36,159 nt of DNA, taken from assembly GCA_018240405.1 (NCBI GenBank), contig JAFEFW010000011.1, positions 1 through 36,159 of the forward strand, given 5' to 3'. The stretch's first letter is position 1. Each line of letters starts with the position of its first letter. The notes under the pieces were generated by a model that was given only the letters and a program-made list of their open reading frames with translations, searched no databases and was not told the DNA's origin. Position numbers and translations under genes: made by a program. This document shows positions 7,847 through 15,748 of the stretch, piece after piece. Source of the stretch: Pseudomonadota bacterium. Lineage in GTDB: Bacteria; Pseudomonadota; Alphaproteobacteria; Acetobacterales; Acetobacteraceae.

Positions 7847-9193
7847 ATGAGAGAAGGCAGCCTCGAGGCGCCCACCCGCCACCCGATCCGCTGGCAGGAT
7901 CGCGCATTCTACGATCCCGCCGCGATCGAAAAGGAGATGCACCGCGTCTTCGATATCTGTCACGGCTGCCGGCGCTGCTTCAATCTGTGCGAATCATTTC
8001 CGATCCTGTTCGACCTGGTGGACGAGGCGCCGACACAGGAACTCGATAGTGTCGATCCGAAGGACTACAAGAAGGTCGTCGACGAGTGCACGCTCTGCGA
8101 CATGTGCTTCATGACGAAGTGCCCCTACGTGCCGCCGCACGAGTTCAATCTCGATTTCCCGCACCTAATGCTGCGCTACCGCGCCATGGAGGCGGACCAG
8201 AAGGGCGTGGCATTTGCTGACCGGCAACTGGCCGAGGTGGATCGCAACGGCACGGTCGCCAATATCGTATCAGGTGCCGCGAACTGGGTGACAAAGCGCG
8301 GCAACAAACCTGTTGGCTCCACCTTCCGCGATCTAGCCGGGCTACATCCCGATGCGGAACTGCCGAAATATGCCAGCCATAAGCTGGAGACGATCGCGTC
8401 GATGCAGCCGCCCGCTGTGAACAAGGACGCGCCGGCTTACGGCCGCAAGGTGGCGATCTACGCCACCTGCTTCGGGAACTATAACACGCCGGAGGTCGGA
8501 CTCGCTGCCCGTGCCGTGCTGGCAAAGAACGGCGTCGAAACCGAGATTGTCTATCCGTCCTGCTGCGGCATGCCGTTGCTGGAACAGGGCCGCGTCAAGG
8601 AGGTCGCCTGGACCGCCCGCAAAGTGGCCGAGGAGATGGGGCCGTGGATCGACAAGGGGTACGACATCGTGCCGCTGGTGCCGTCCTGTGCGCTGATGCT
8701 GAAGTTTGAGTGGCCGCTGCTGGAGCCAGACCATGCTGCGGTCGCAAAGCTGTCGAAAGCGACGTTCGACCTCAGCGAGTACATGGTCGACATCGCAAAA
8801 AAGGAAGGCATCGCGCCGGGCATGGCCGAGACACCGGAACTGATGACGCTGCATATGGCCTGCCACGCCCGTGCCCAGAACATGGGGCAGAAGGCGGCTG
8901 AAATGCTGCGTCTGGTTCCGAAAGCCGAGGTCAAGGTGATCGAGCGCTGCTCCGGACACGGTGGCAGCTGGGGCTTCAAGAAGGAGCATTTCGAGATTGG
9001 TCTGAAGGTCGGGCGTCCCGTTGCACGTCAGGTCGCCGAGGCGGGCAAGGGCTTTGTCATGTCGGAATGTCCGCTGGCGGGCGTGCATATCGCCCAAGGC
9101 GCCGACCGGCTTGCTCCCGACGCACCGAAGCCCACATTGGTCACACACCCGATCCAGATCCTGGCCCGGGCCTATGGTTTTGCATCGGCGTAG
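7847..9193 (+). CDS. heterodisulfide reductase/GlpC-like Fe-S oxidoreductase
   Basis: A protein of 448 residues. Two 4Fe-4S motifs lie near the N-terminus: Cys38-x2-Cys41-x2-Cys44-x3-Cys48 and Cys81-x2-Cys84-x2-Cys87-x4-Cys92; the second ends KCPYVPPHE. Two CCG-type domains follow. The first has the canonical SCCGMP, while the second carries MACHAR and then ERCSGHGG, a variant where CCG becomes CSG. Family members (HdrD, GlpC, GlcF, LutA) pass electrons from Fe-S clusters to or from thiol/disulfide or quinone partners. There is no membrane helix, so it is likely cytosolic or peripheral. Located 131 nt after rubrerythrin and before DUF3501, it probably works with both in a peroxide or redox pathway. 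Confidence 0.9.
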   Translation: MREGSLEAPTRHPIRWQDRAFYDPAAIEKEMHRVFDICHGCRRCFNLCESFPILFDLVDEAPTQELDSVDPKDYKKVVDECTLCDMCFMTKCPYVPPHEFNLDFPHLMLRYRAMEADQKGVAFADRQLAEVDRNGTVANIVSGAANWVTKRGNKPVGSTFRDLAGLHPDAELPKYASHKLETIASMQPPAVNKDAPAYGRKVAIYATCFGNYNTPEVGLAARAVLAKNGVETEIVYPSCCGMPLLEQGRVKEVAWTARKVAEEMGPWIDKGYDIVPLVPSCALMLKFEWPLLEPDHAAVAKLSKATFDLSEYMVDIAKKEGIAPGMAETPELMTLHMACHARAQNMGQKAAEMLRLVPKAEVKVIERCSGHGGSWGFKKEHFEIGLKVGRPVARQVAEAGKGFVMSECPLAGVHIAQGADRLAPDAPKPTLVTHPIQILARAYGFASA

Positions 9194-9274
9194 GAGGATA
9201 CTGCACAGGTCATGGGAGATGACGACGCAGGGCCCGTGCAGCGTCGTACCCGCACGTCATGGCGTGCCTGATGT

Positions 9275-9292
9275 GGGCCATGAACGTGGCCC
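9275..9292. promoter_or_regulatory. inverted repeat GGGCCA-N6-TGGCCC before the DUF3501 gene
   Basis: A perfect 6-bp inverted repeat lies in the 240-nt gap between the Fe-S gene and DUF3501. It could be an intercistronic RNA hairpin or operator. The rest of the gap shows no gene. Confidence 0.35.
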
Positions 9293-9433
9293 GTCTATAT
9301 CAGCGGGCGCGCCAGACCCCGCCTTCTCGGCGGCTGGCTCCTCTGGACGTATAGCGTCACAAGCTGATGACCATGATGCGTGCCCGTGCTGATGCTGGTC
9401 TGGCACCGCCGCTACACATAGCAAGAGGTAAAC

Positions 9434-10021
9434 ATGCCCAAGCGTATCCTGACCGAAGCCGACATCCTGCCAACCGCGGAGTACGCAAAGAACCGGCAGG
9501 AACACCGGCGTAAAGTGACGGAAAAGAAGCGTAATCGCCGCGTCGCCGTCGGACCACACATTACCTTTTACTTTGAATGTTGGGAGACCATGTGGCTGCA
9601 GGTGCAGGAGATGGTCTACATCGAAAAGGGTGGCGCGGAACAGGTGCCAGGCGAATTGGAGGCCTACAATCCGCTGATTCCGAACGGAAGCGAACTCACT
9701 GCCACCTTCATGATCGAGATTGACGATCCGAACCGCCGCAAACGAGTGCTCGACACGCTAGGCGGCATTGAGGAGACGACGTTCATCCGCGTCGGCGGCG
9801 AAACTATCCGCGGCGTCGCTGAGGCCGACCAGGATCGCACCAGCGCCGAGGGCAAGGCGTCCTCCGTCCAGTTCGTACATTTCCCGTTTACGCCTGACCA
9901 GATTGCCGCGTTTTCAACGGAAGGTGCCGAGGTCATTCTTGGCTTCAGCCATCCAAACTACGGCCACATGACCGTGCTGCCTGAGACGGTGCGGGCGGAA
10001 CTGACCGGCGATTTCGGCTGA
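9434..10021 (+). CDS. DUF3501 family protein
   Basis: A 195-residue protein beginning MPKRILTEADILP and containing HITFYFECWETMWLQVQEMV, features I associate with DUF3501. The family has no established activity. The sequence is mostly beta-strand and charged, with no signal peptide, membrane helix or cysteine pattern. AGAGGT about 5 nt before ATG 9434 supports the start. The fixed company of rubrerythrin and the two-cluster Fe-S protein suggests an accessory or scaffold role in the same electron-transfer unit; that is inference from context. Confidence 0.85.
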   Translation: MPKRILTEADILPTAEYAKNRQEHRRKVTEKKRNRRVAVGPHITFYFECWETMWLQVQEMVYIEKGGAEQVPGELEAYNPLIPNGSELTATFMIEIDDPNRRKRVLDTLGGIEETTFIRVGGETIRGVAEADQDRTSAEGKASSVQFVHFPFTPDQIAAFSTEGAEVILGFSHPNYGHMTVLPETVRAELTGDFG

Positions 10022-10856
10022 GGCCGGATGCCTCAATGCCGTGGTTGTCAGAACCGTCCCGGTTACGCTGTCCATCATGCCGAAGCGGACCATGCCTAAC
10101 CGATCCTGGGCGAAGGAGATATCGATTGTTACGGAATCGCGCTGACGCGCCGTAGCGGAGGCCGGTAGAGGATACGCCGTCAAGACTCGGGTGTAGACGC
10201 AGATATGCGCCGCCCCCGGTGGATGAGCCTTATGGCCCATCAGCGCGCCGCTGGCCATGATACTGCTGTCCAGGTCGGTGAACGTACCAGCCATGTCTAC
10301 CTCGACCCGGCCGTGAACCTGATAACCACCGTAGCTTGGGGGCAGGTACAGCAATGACGTTTCACGCGGCGATCGCGCTGAACTGCTTTGCTGCCCAATG
10401 ATGTGTTGGCATGCCTCAGGCATTATATTGTAATTGAGGAGCGGTCCAATGCCATATCCACATACGTATTGCCCATGCGAGAGAGTAGGGATTTGGAGTG
10501 GCTGCTCGGGCGTCGGCAAAATTGATCGCTACTGCGGCTTTGGTGGCAGGGAGGCATAGCCTTACTGATAGGCGTCCTCGTCATTCCGTCGTGCCTGTCC
10601 GCAAGACCTGGCGCCGCGGGCGGACGTTGAATGGTGATCTCGGCTTACTCTTCGGCCGCACGGACGGCCCCGCCGGCGCGGCAACCGTCGAACAGTGCTA
10701 CGCCTGTAAGAGTATACCGATCGCAGTATAGAAGCCAGATCATAGGCATTAGAGTCTTCCGCCCTGGTATGATGATACGGCGGACGGCTGTGTGTCGCGG
10801 GTGGCGAACCGACGGTTGTTCCACTACAATGGCGGAAACAAAAGGAAACGCTCTAT
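10022..10856. other. 835-bp stretch without a confident gene
   Basis: Apart from the possible thioesterase remnant in its left half, it holds no supported gene. Local composition falls in GC around 10420-10480 and 10690-10770. The right end must contain the promoter of the flavin oxidoreductase; AAAGGAAA lies about 11 nt before that gene's ATG. Confidence 0.4.
10025..10310 (-). pseudogene. possible diverged PaaI-like thioesterase remnant
   Basis: Within an open minus-strand frame (9914-10519), the segment running DLDSSIMASGAL to DRLGMVRFGMMDS and TGTVLTTTAL resembles the C-terminal hotdog half of PaaI-type acyl-CoA thioesterases (LLDSxMGCAV ... GRLLATxTTTC). The N-terminal half is not recognisable, the catalytic HGG is degraded to HGR, and the frame runs antisense into DUF3501. 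I read it as a decayed gene or chance similarity rather than a functional enzyme. Confidence 0.25.
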
Positions 10857-12029
10857 ATGTCTACGCCGTGCCTGTTCTCGCCACTGCAGATCCGTAGCGT
10901 GACGCTGAAGAACCGGATTGTTCTGGCTCCGATGCACCAGTATGCGTCGAACCAGGGATTCGCAACCGACTGGCATCTGATGAATGCCGGAAAATATGCC
11001 GCTGGTGGCTGTGGGCTGGTCATGGTGGAATCCACCAAGGTTGAGCGCCGCGGCTGTGGTACGGTCGGCGACCTGGGACTGTGGAAGGACGAGTTCATCC
11101 CCGGTCTGAAGCGGGTCACCGACTTTATCCGTGCGCAGAAGGCTGTGCCGGCAATCCAGATCGGCCATTCCGGCCGCAAGGCGCGGCTGACGCGCCCTTG
11201 GGAGGGACAGGAACCGCTGACGCCAGATCACCCGGAGATGTTCGACTGGGAGGGCTGGGACCTCGTGGCGCCGAGCGCCATACCGCACGCTGAGAAGTTC
11301 CCGACCCCACGGGCATTCAGCCGCGCGGAAATTCCCGAGTTAGTGACCCATTGGGGACAGGCGGCGGCACGCGCCCACAAGGCGGGCTTTGACGTACTGG
11401 AAATTCATGGCGCCCACGGCTACCTGATCCATCAGTTCCTTTCGCCAGTAGCGAACCGCCGCAACGATGAATATGGCGGCAGCGATGCCAACCGTATGCG
11501 CTTTGCGCTGGAGGTGGCGGAATGCGTCCGCGCCAACTGGCCCGAGGCAAAGCCGCTGTTCATGCGCCTGTCCTGCGAGGACGATGCGGGCTGGGGACCT
11601 GAGCAGAGCGTGGCACTGGCGCGGGAACTGAAGATCAAGGGCGTCGATGTCATCGACTGCAGCGGCGGCGGCATCCTGGAGCGCTCGCCGATGGACAGCG
11701 TGCGGGCTCGCGAATACGGCTACCAGGTGCCGTACGCCGAGAAGATTCGCGCTGAGGCCGGCATGATGACCATGGCGGTAGGCCATATCGTGCACGCCGA
11801 CCAGGCCGAGGCCATACTGCGGGAAGGCCGCGCAGACCTGGTCGCGATGGCCCGCGAACTGATGTACAACCCGAACTGGCCCATGGACGCGGCGCAGAAG
11901 CTAGGCGCCGACGTCGAGTTTGGCCTGGTGCCGCCGGCCCTGGGTTGGTGGCTGGGCAAGCGGGCGAAGTCGGCGTTCAAGGGCGTCCCGTCGACCTATC
12001 AGCGTGGCATGACAGGCGGAGCCGAATAG
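10857..12029 (+). CDS. NADH:flavin oxidoreductase (old yellow enzyme, YqjM-like class)
   Basis: A 390-residue TIM-barrel flavoprotein. Typical blocks are visible in order: LFSPLQIRSVTLKNRIVLAPM at the N-terminus, AIQIGHSGRKA, then HGAHGYLIHQFLSPVANRRNDEYGG (flavin/substrate His pair and the family signature), and a C-terminal phosphate-binding region VGHIVHADQAEAILREGRADLVAMARELM. The class reduces activated C=C bonds of enones or related xenobiotics using NAD(P)H and FMN; the physiological substrate is not predictable. It has a cytosolic look with no Fe-S extension, so it is not a 2,4-dienoyl-CoA reductase. Its neighbours do not form an obvious pathway with it. Confidence 0.95.
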   Translation: MSTPCLFSPLQIRSVTLKNRIVLAPMHQYASNQGFATDWHLMNAGKYAAGGCGLVMVESTKVERRGCGTVGDLGLWKDEFIPGLKRVTDFIRAQKAVPAIQIGHSGRKARLTRPWEGQEPLTPDHPEMFDWEGWDLVAPSAIPHAEKFPTPRAFSRAEIPELVTHWGQAAARAHKAGFDVLEIHGAHGYLIHQFLSPVANRRNDEYGGSDANRMRFALEVAECVRANWPEAKPLFMRLSCEDDAGWGPEQSVALARELKIKGVDVIDCSGGGILERSPMDSVRAREYGYQVPYAEKIRAEAGMMTMAVGHIVHADQAEAILREGRADLVAMARELMYNPNWPMDAAQKLGADVEFGLVPPALGWWLGKRAKSAFKGVPSTYQRGMTGGAE

Positions 12030-12397
12030 CGACGGGAACGTAGCAGGGCGCTTCGGCGCCCTCGCCGCTACAGGCTATCGCGGCGCGGCGGACGCGATCA
12101 ACGTAACCTGTCGGTCGGCATCCGCCGGAAGGCCACGGCGATGTGCCGTCGCAGGCCCTGCCAGGCCGCGCTCCAGGCGCATTTCGGCCGCGGTGGCGGA
12201 TATCGGCTGGCCGTCGCTGCAGTGCACTATATATTTAAGTACATGTGCGCCAGCCGATCGGCACATCTGCGTCAAACGCCAAATACACTGGTGTGTTTCC
12301 TGGCGAAATATTTCGTCTGCCGCGACTATGTGGCGCAAGATACCGGTCGTTCAACGCCTGCTTGCCCGACACTCATGCTAACATTTTGTCTTCTCAT
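12030..12397. other. 368-bp intergenic region with palindromes
   Basis: It separates convergent genes, so promoters are not required here, yet it holds an AT-rich patch (about 12220-12245), an inverted repeat ATGTGC-N12-GCACAT at 12242-12265, and the 12-bp perfect palindrome CGAAATATTTCG at 12304-12315. Open frames in it look like shadows. A small RNA is possible but not demonstrated. Confidence 0.35.
12045..12062 (+). terminator. UUCG-capped stem-loop after the flavin oxidoreductase
   Basis: AGGGCGC and GCGCCCT pair perfectly around a TTCG tetraloop with a closing C-G pair, an exceptionally stable hairpin placed 16 nt after the stop codon. No U-tract follows, so it may act as a 3' stabiliser or a weak terminator. 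Confidence 0.55.
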
Positions 12398-13114
12398 TCA
12401 CCGCCGCTCGTCCGGCGCGTCAATAACGGTGCCGGTGTACGGTTCGACATAAACCATATGGTCGTGCACCTCGGTGACGCCGTCGACGTTCTCGGCGATC
12501 ACCCGAATGGCGCTGCGCTCGCTCTCGCTGGTGATCGTGCCCCAGATGTCCACAATCCCGTGGTTCACGGCGACGTTCAGCGTCGTCGTCGGCGCCCATG
12601 ACTGCTGTTCCAGGGCGTCCAGGATGTTCTTGCGGATGTCAGCATCGCTCGCCTGAGCTGGAGCCGCGTGGCGCGCCCGGCCGATCAGTGCCCGCAACAG
12701 GTCCGCCCGGCTGACCACGCCGACGACCCGATCGTCCTGTGTGACCGGCACGCGCTTGACGTGGTTGGCTTCCATCAGCGCAACCACCGCCTCCAGGGGT
12801 TCGTCGTGCGCGACGCTCAGCACCTCGGTGGTCATGACATCGCGGACGTGCCGCCCATGCGCGTGGGCGAAATCTGCTGCTTGCTGGGCCGGCGACACAA
12901 AGAGCCGCAGGTACCACGGATAGTGGCGCTCGGTGCCGAGCTCATCACGGTGCAGCAGGTCGCCCTCGGTGATGACGCCCACCATGTCGCCGGACGAGTC
13001 AACGACGAACAGGCCGGAAATCCGGCGCTCCAGCATCATCCGCGCAGCGTCCTCGACCGTTGCCTCGGGCGAGATCGAGATGACATTGCGGGTCATGACA
13101 TCGGCGACGATCAC
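12398..13114 (-). CDS. CBS-domain pair plus BON domain protein
   Basis: A 238-residue protein. Residues about 1-60 form the first CBS motif (VADVMTRNVISISPEATVEDAARMM, VVDSSGDMVGVITEGDLL), about 85-145 the second (VRDVMTTEVLSVAHDEPLEAVVALM, VVGVVSRADLL), and about 160-230 a BON domain (IRKNILDALEQQSW to GVTEVHDHMVYVEP). CBS pairs bind adenine nucleotides as energy sensors, while BON domains bind phospholipid or proteins. The combination is widespread in proteobacteria but its target is unknown. The start is GTG 13114, preceded by GGGAG about 6 nt upstream; ATG 13147 would add 11 unaligned residues. It is divergent from the sulfurtransferase gene. Confidence 0.88.
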   Translation of the reverse strand: MIVADVMTRNVISISPEATVEDAARMMLERRISGLFVVDSSGDMVGVITEGDLLHRDELGTERHYPWYLRLFVSPAQQAADFAHAHGRHVRDVMTTEVLSVAHDEPLEAVVALMEANHVKRVPVTQDDRVVGVVSRADLLRALIGRARHAAPAQASDADIRKNILDALEQQSWAPTTTLNVAVNHGIVDIWGTITSESERSAIRVIAENVDGVTEVHDHMVYVEPYTGTVIDAPDERR

Positions 13115-13329
13115 GGTGACGCTCCCAGCTGACTGGATACGGAACATTGGCCCGCGATCGGGGGCGGCCGCGGAACCAGAACGGTCCCTCTATACCCCAT
13201 CGACGGAGGCCGGGGAGGTCGGCGTGAGCGCCGCAGACCATCGCCATACGCTTGGGTCGCCGTCCGGGTCTATCATCCCACCAGCGGCCTGCCCTAGTAT
13301 TCCGGCCTCCAACACCGATGGACCGGACC

Positions 13330-14169
13330 ATGAACCCGCTTGTCTCAACCGAGTGGCTGGCGCGCGAACTCGGAGCGCCCGACCTCGTGGTTTTCGACGC
13401 TACCAAGTATCTCCCGAATGAGCCGAAGGACGGTCGGGCGGAGTTTCGTTCTGCCCATATCCCTGACGCACGTTACTTCGACATCGACGAGGTCGCGGAC
13501 CCTGACACCGATCTGCCGCACATGGTGCCGACGCCCGGTCGGTTCGCCAAGCTCCTCGGCGGCATGGGGGTCGGCAACACGACGCGTATCGTGTTCTATG
13601 ACCAGAAGGGTCTTGCCTCGGCCGCGCGCGGCTGGTGGCTGATGCGCCTGTTCGGCCACGACCACGCCGCTGTTCTGGATGGCGGGCTGCCAAAGTGGAT
13701 GAAGGAGGGGCGACCGACCGCCACGGGAGACGTGCCTGCGGCCCAGGTCGCTACGTTCCGGCCGGACTTCCGCGCGACGCGGCTTCGCGGCGTGGGCGAT
13801 CTTTTGGCAAACGTCGGCACCGGCCGCGAGCTAGTGCTGGATGCCCGCGCGGCAGGACGATTTACCGGAGCGACGCCGGAGCCGCGGGCCGGCATGCGCA
13901 GCGGCCACATCCCGGGTTCCGCCAACGTGCCCTACACCGACCTGCTGCATGCCGACGGTACGTTTCGAACTGCGGCTGAGTTGCGAGATCGTTTTGCAGC
14001 CGCCGGTGTTGACGGCTCGCGACCGCTGATCACGAGCTGTGGGTCGGGCGTCACGGCGTGCATCCTGACTCTTGGGCTGCTACTGGCGGGGCTTCCCGAG
14101 GCTGCCGTCTATGACGGTTCCTGGACGGAATGGGGCGGGCGCGCCGACACCCCGGTGGAGACTGCCTGA
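13330..14169 (+). CDS. sseA: 3-mercaptopyruvate/thiosulfate sulfurtransferase
   Basis: A 279-residue tandem-rhodanese protein. The N-terminal inactive rhodanese domain covers about residues 1-140 (SAHIPDARYFDID, RGWWLMRLFGHDHAAVLDGG). The C-terminal active domain has SGHIPGSANVPY and the catalytic loop CGSGVTA with Cys237. CG[ST]GVT is the signature of mercaptopyruvate sulfurtransferases rather than thiosulfate rhodaneses. It moves sulfane sulfur from 3-mercaptopyruvate to thiols or cyanide, releasing pyruvate. ATG 13330 and ATG 13318 are both possible; GATGGA at 13317-13322 favours 13330. The next gene, a cystathionine beta-lyase, starts 3 nt after its stop, so the two form a sulfur amino acid operon. 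Confidence 0.92.
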   Translation: MNPLVSTEWLARELGAPDLVVFDATKYLPNEPKDGRAEFRSAHIPDARYFDIDEVADPDTDLPHMVPTPGRFAKLLGGMGVGNTTRIVFYDQKGLASAARGWWLMRLFGHDHAAVLDGGLPKWMKEGRPTATGDVPAAQVATFRPDFRATRLRGVGDLLANVGTGRELVLDARAAGRFTGATPEPRAGMRSGHIPGSANVPYTDLLHADGTFRTAAELRDRFAAAGVDGSRPLITSCGSGVTACILTLGLLLAGLPEAAVYDGSWTEWGGRADTPVETA

Positions 14170-14172
14170 ACC

Positions 14173-15381
14173 ATGGCTGCATCCGATCCGGCGGGCCGCA
14201 AGCCCGGCCTGCGCACCCTGCTGTCCCATGTCGGGCGTGCGGGGAAACGAGTCCATGGCTTCGTCAATCCCCCAGTGCTGCGCGGTTCCACTGTGCTGGT
14301 CCCGACAGTTGCGGACCGACAGGCGCTGGCGGCCAGGCGCGGCGAACAGGTACTGACTTACGGCACTGGCGGGTCCGCAACTCATTGGGCACTGGAGGAC
14401 GCGATCGCAGCCATCGAGGGCGGCACGCGCTGCTATATCGTCTCTACCGGTCTGGCAGCGGTCACCACGCCCTTGCTGGCGTTTCTCAAGTCCGGCGACG
14501 ACCTGCTGATGCCCGACAGCGTCTATGGCCCGGCGCGGGCCTTTGCCACGGGCATGCTTAAGGCCTTTGGTGTCGAGACGCGCTTCTATGCGCCGACCCT
14601 GGATGAAGCCGGCGTTGCCGCACTGATGCAGCCGAATACCAGGGTGGTCTACACCGAGAGCCCGGGCAGCCACACGTTCGAGGTTCAGGATGTCCCTGCG
14701 ATCGCACGGGCGGCGCATGCGCGGGGGGCAAAAGTGATGATGGACAATACCTGGGGTATTCATCACTTCCAGCCGTTCCAGCACGGCGTCGATATCTCGA
14801 TCCAGGCGGCGACGAAATATCTGGCGGGGCACTCGGATGTGCTGATCGGCGCCATCACCGTGAATAACGAGGACGACTGGCAGGTTCTACACGGCGCCGG
14901 CCGGGCGCTCGGGCAGTACGCGAGTCCGGATGATTGCTGGTTGACCCTGCGTGGGATTCGGACGATGGCCGTCCGCCTGCAGGCGCAGATGGAGGCTGGG
15001 CTACTGGTAGCGCACTGGCTACGCCAGCAACCGGAGGTCGCACAGGTGCTGCATCCCGGTCTGCCCGGCGCGCCTGGCCATGAGCTTTGGCGTCGCGACT
15101 TTACTGGCGCATGCAGTCTGTTCGGAATTGAATTCAAGTCAAATTTCACCCCGGCGGACACGCATCGATTTGTTGAGGCGCTCGATCTGTTCGGGATTGG
15201 TGCGTCGTGGGGCGGATATGAGAGCCTGGCGATTCCGACGACTGGTTTCATTACCCGGACGGCTGGCGGGCCCGGATTTTCGGGACCTGTCGTGCGTATG
15301 CATGTGGGGTTGGAGGATCCGGACGATCTGATTGCTGATTTGCTTCGGGGCCTGGCGGCGCTGCGCAGTTCCGGCGCCTAG
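14173..15381 (+). CDS. metC: cystathionine beta-lyase
   Basis: A 402-residue Cys/Met metabolism PLP enzyme. YGTGG at 63-67 contacts PLP phosphate across the dimer, DNTW at 191-194 contains the pyridine-binding Asp, and Lys215 in ATKYLAGHSD is the Schiff-base lysine. The C-terminal SWGGYESL is typical of MetC-type lyases. It should cleave cystathionine to homocysteine, pyruvate and ammonia in methionine synthesis, and may also act as a cysteine desulfhydrase. It lies 3 nt after the sulfurtransferase and is probably translated from the same mRNA, linking C-S cleavage to sulfane sulfur transfer. Confidence 0.93.
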   Translation: MAASDPAGRKPGLRTLLSHVGRAGKRVHGFVNPPVLRGSTVLVPTVADRQALAARRGEQVLTYGTGGSATHWALEDAIAAIEGGTRCYIVSTGLAAVTTPLLAFLKSGDDLLMPDSVYGPARAFATGMLKAFGVETRFYAPTLDEAGVAALMQPNTRVVYTESPGSHTFEVQDVPAIARAAHARGAKVMMDNTWGIHHFQPFQHGVDISIQAATKYLAGHSDVLIGAITVNNEDDWQVLHGAGRALGQYASPDDCWLTLRGIRTMAVRLQAQMEAGLLVAHWLRQQPEVAQVLHPGLPGAPGHELWRRDFTGACSLFGIEFKSNFTPADTHRFVEALDLFGIGASWGGYESLAIPTTGFITRTAGGPGFSGPVVRMHVGLEDPDDLIADLLRGLAALRSSGA

Positions 15382-15542
15382 CCTGGCGCGGCGGATCGCG
15401 CGAATGAGCGGCGTGCTGGACAACCTGGAGTAACTAGGATATGCGTAGCGAGTACGGGCGCAGGGCGAATTTTGCCTTCCGCCAAGTCCATACCGACCAT
15501 CGTATGTAGGATCTTCGCCAGGGCCAGAATACCTTCTGAAAC

Positions 15543-15645
15543 GAGCCGAGAGCTTAATAATTTTTGTCAAAATATACGTCTGATCAGCAGCTAACGGAAC
15601 ATTTTTAGCTTGCCAACGGTCCGTAGATGTATATGCTCTCGGCTC
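15543..15645. repeat. 11-bp perfect inverted repeat flanking an AT-rich segment
   Basis: GAGCCGAGAGC at 15543-15553 and its exact complement GCTCTCGGCTC at 15635-15645 enclose 81 bp of markedly AT-rich DNA, including the palindrome CTGATCAG. This could fold as a long-range RNA stem, or be the ends of a small mobile-element remnant. Confidence 0.5.
15610..15637 (+). promoter_or_regulatory. candidate sigma-70 promoter for the beta-roll protein
   Basis: TTGCCA (15610-15615) and TATGCT (15632-15637) are separated by 16 bp, about 110 nt before the GTG start. The -10 overlaps the right arm of the inverted repeat. The match is moderate, and the AT-rich setting is the main support. Confidence 0.3.
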
Positions 15646-15748
15646 ATAAATCATGCGTTGCCGTGAGCATACGGTAGAGCCCTTGGGGTCGGGTGTTCTT
15701 TGCGTCGCATGTGAAGTCTATTGGGTGATGGAATAATCGGAGAATACA

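Larger units (their letters stand above)
15382..15748. other. 367-bp intergenic region before the beta-roll gene
   Basis: It contains no supported gene. The right two thirds are AT-rich against the window background and carry the 11-bp inverted repeat and a candidate promoter; a long 5' leader of about 100 nt would result. Confidence 0.4.

Noticed and set aside
8342-9148. 268-codon antisense frame over the Fe-S gene
   Set aside because: His/Arg/Gln-rich, without a domain; the opposite frame has two complete 4Fe-4S motifs.
12075-12338. 87-codon minus-strand frame in the 12.0-12.4 kb gap
   Set aside because: No ribosome site or recognisable domain; it spans several palindromes and looks non-coding.
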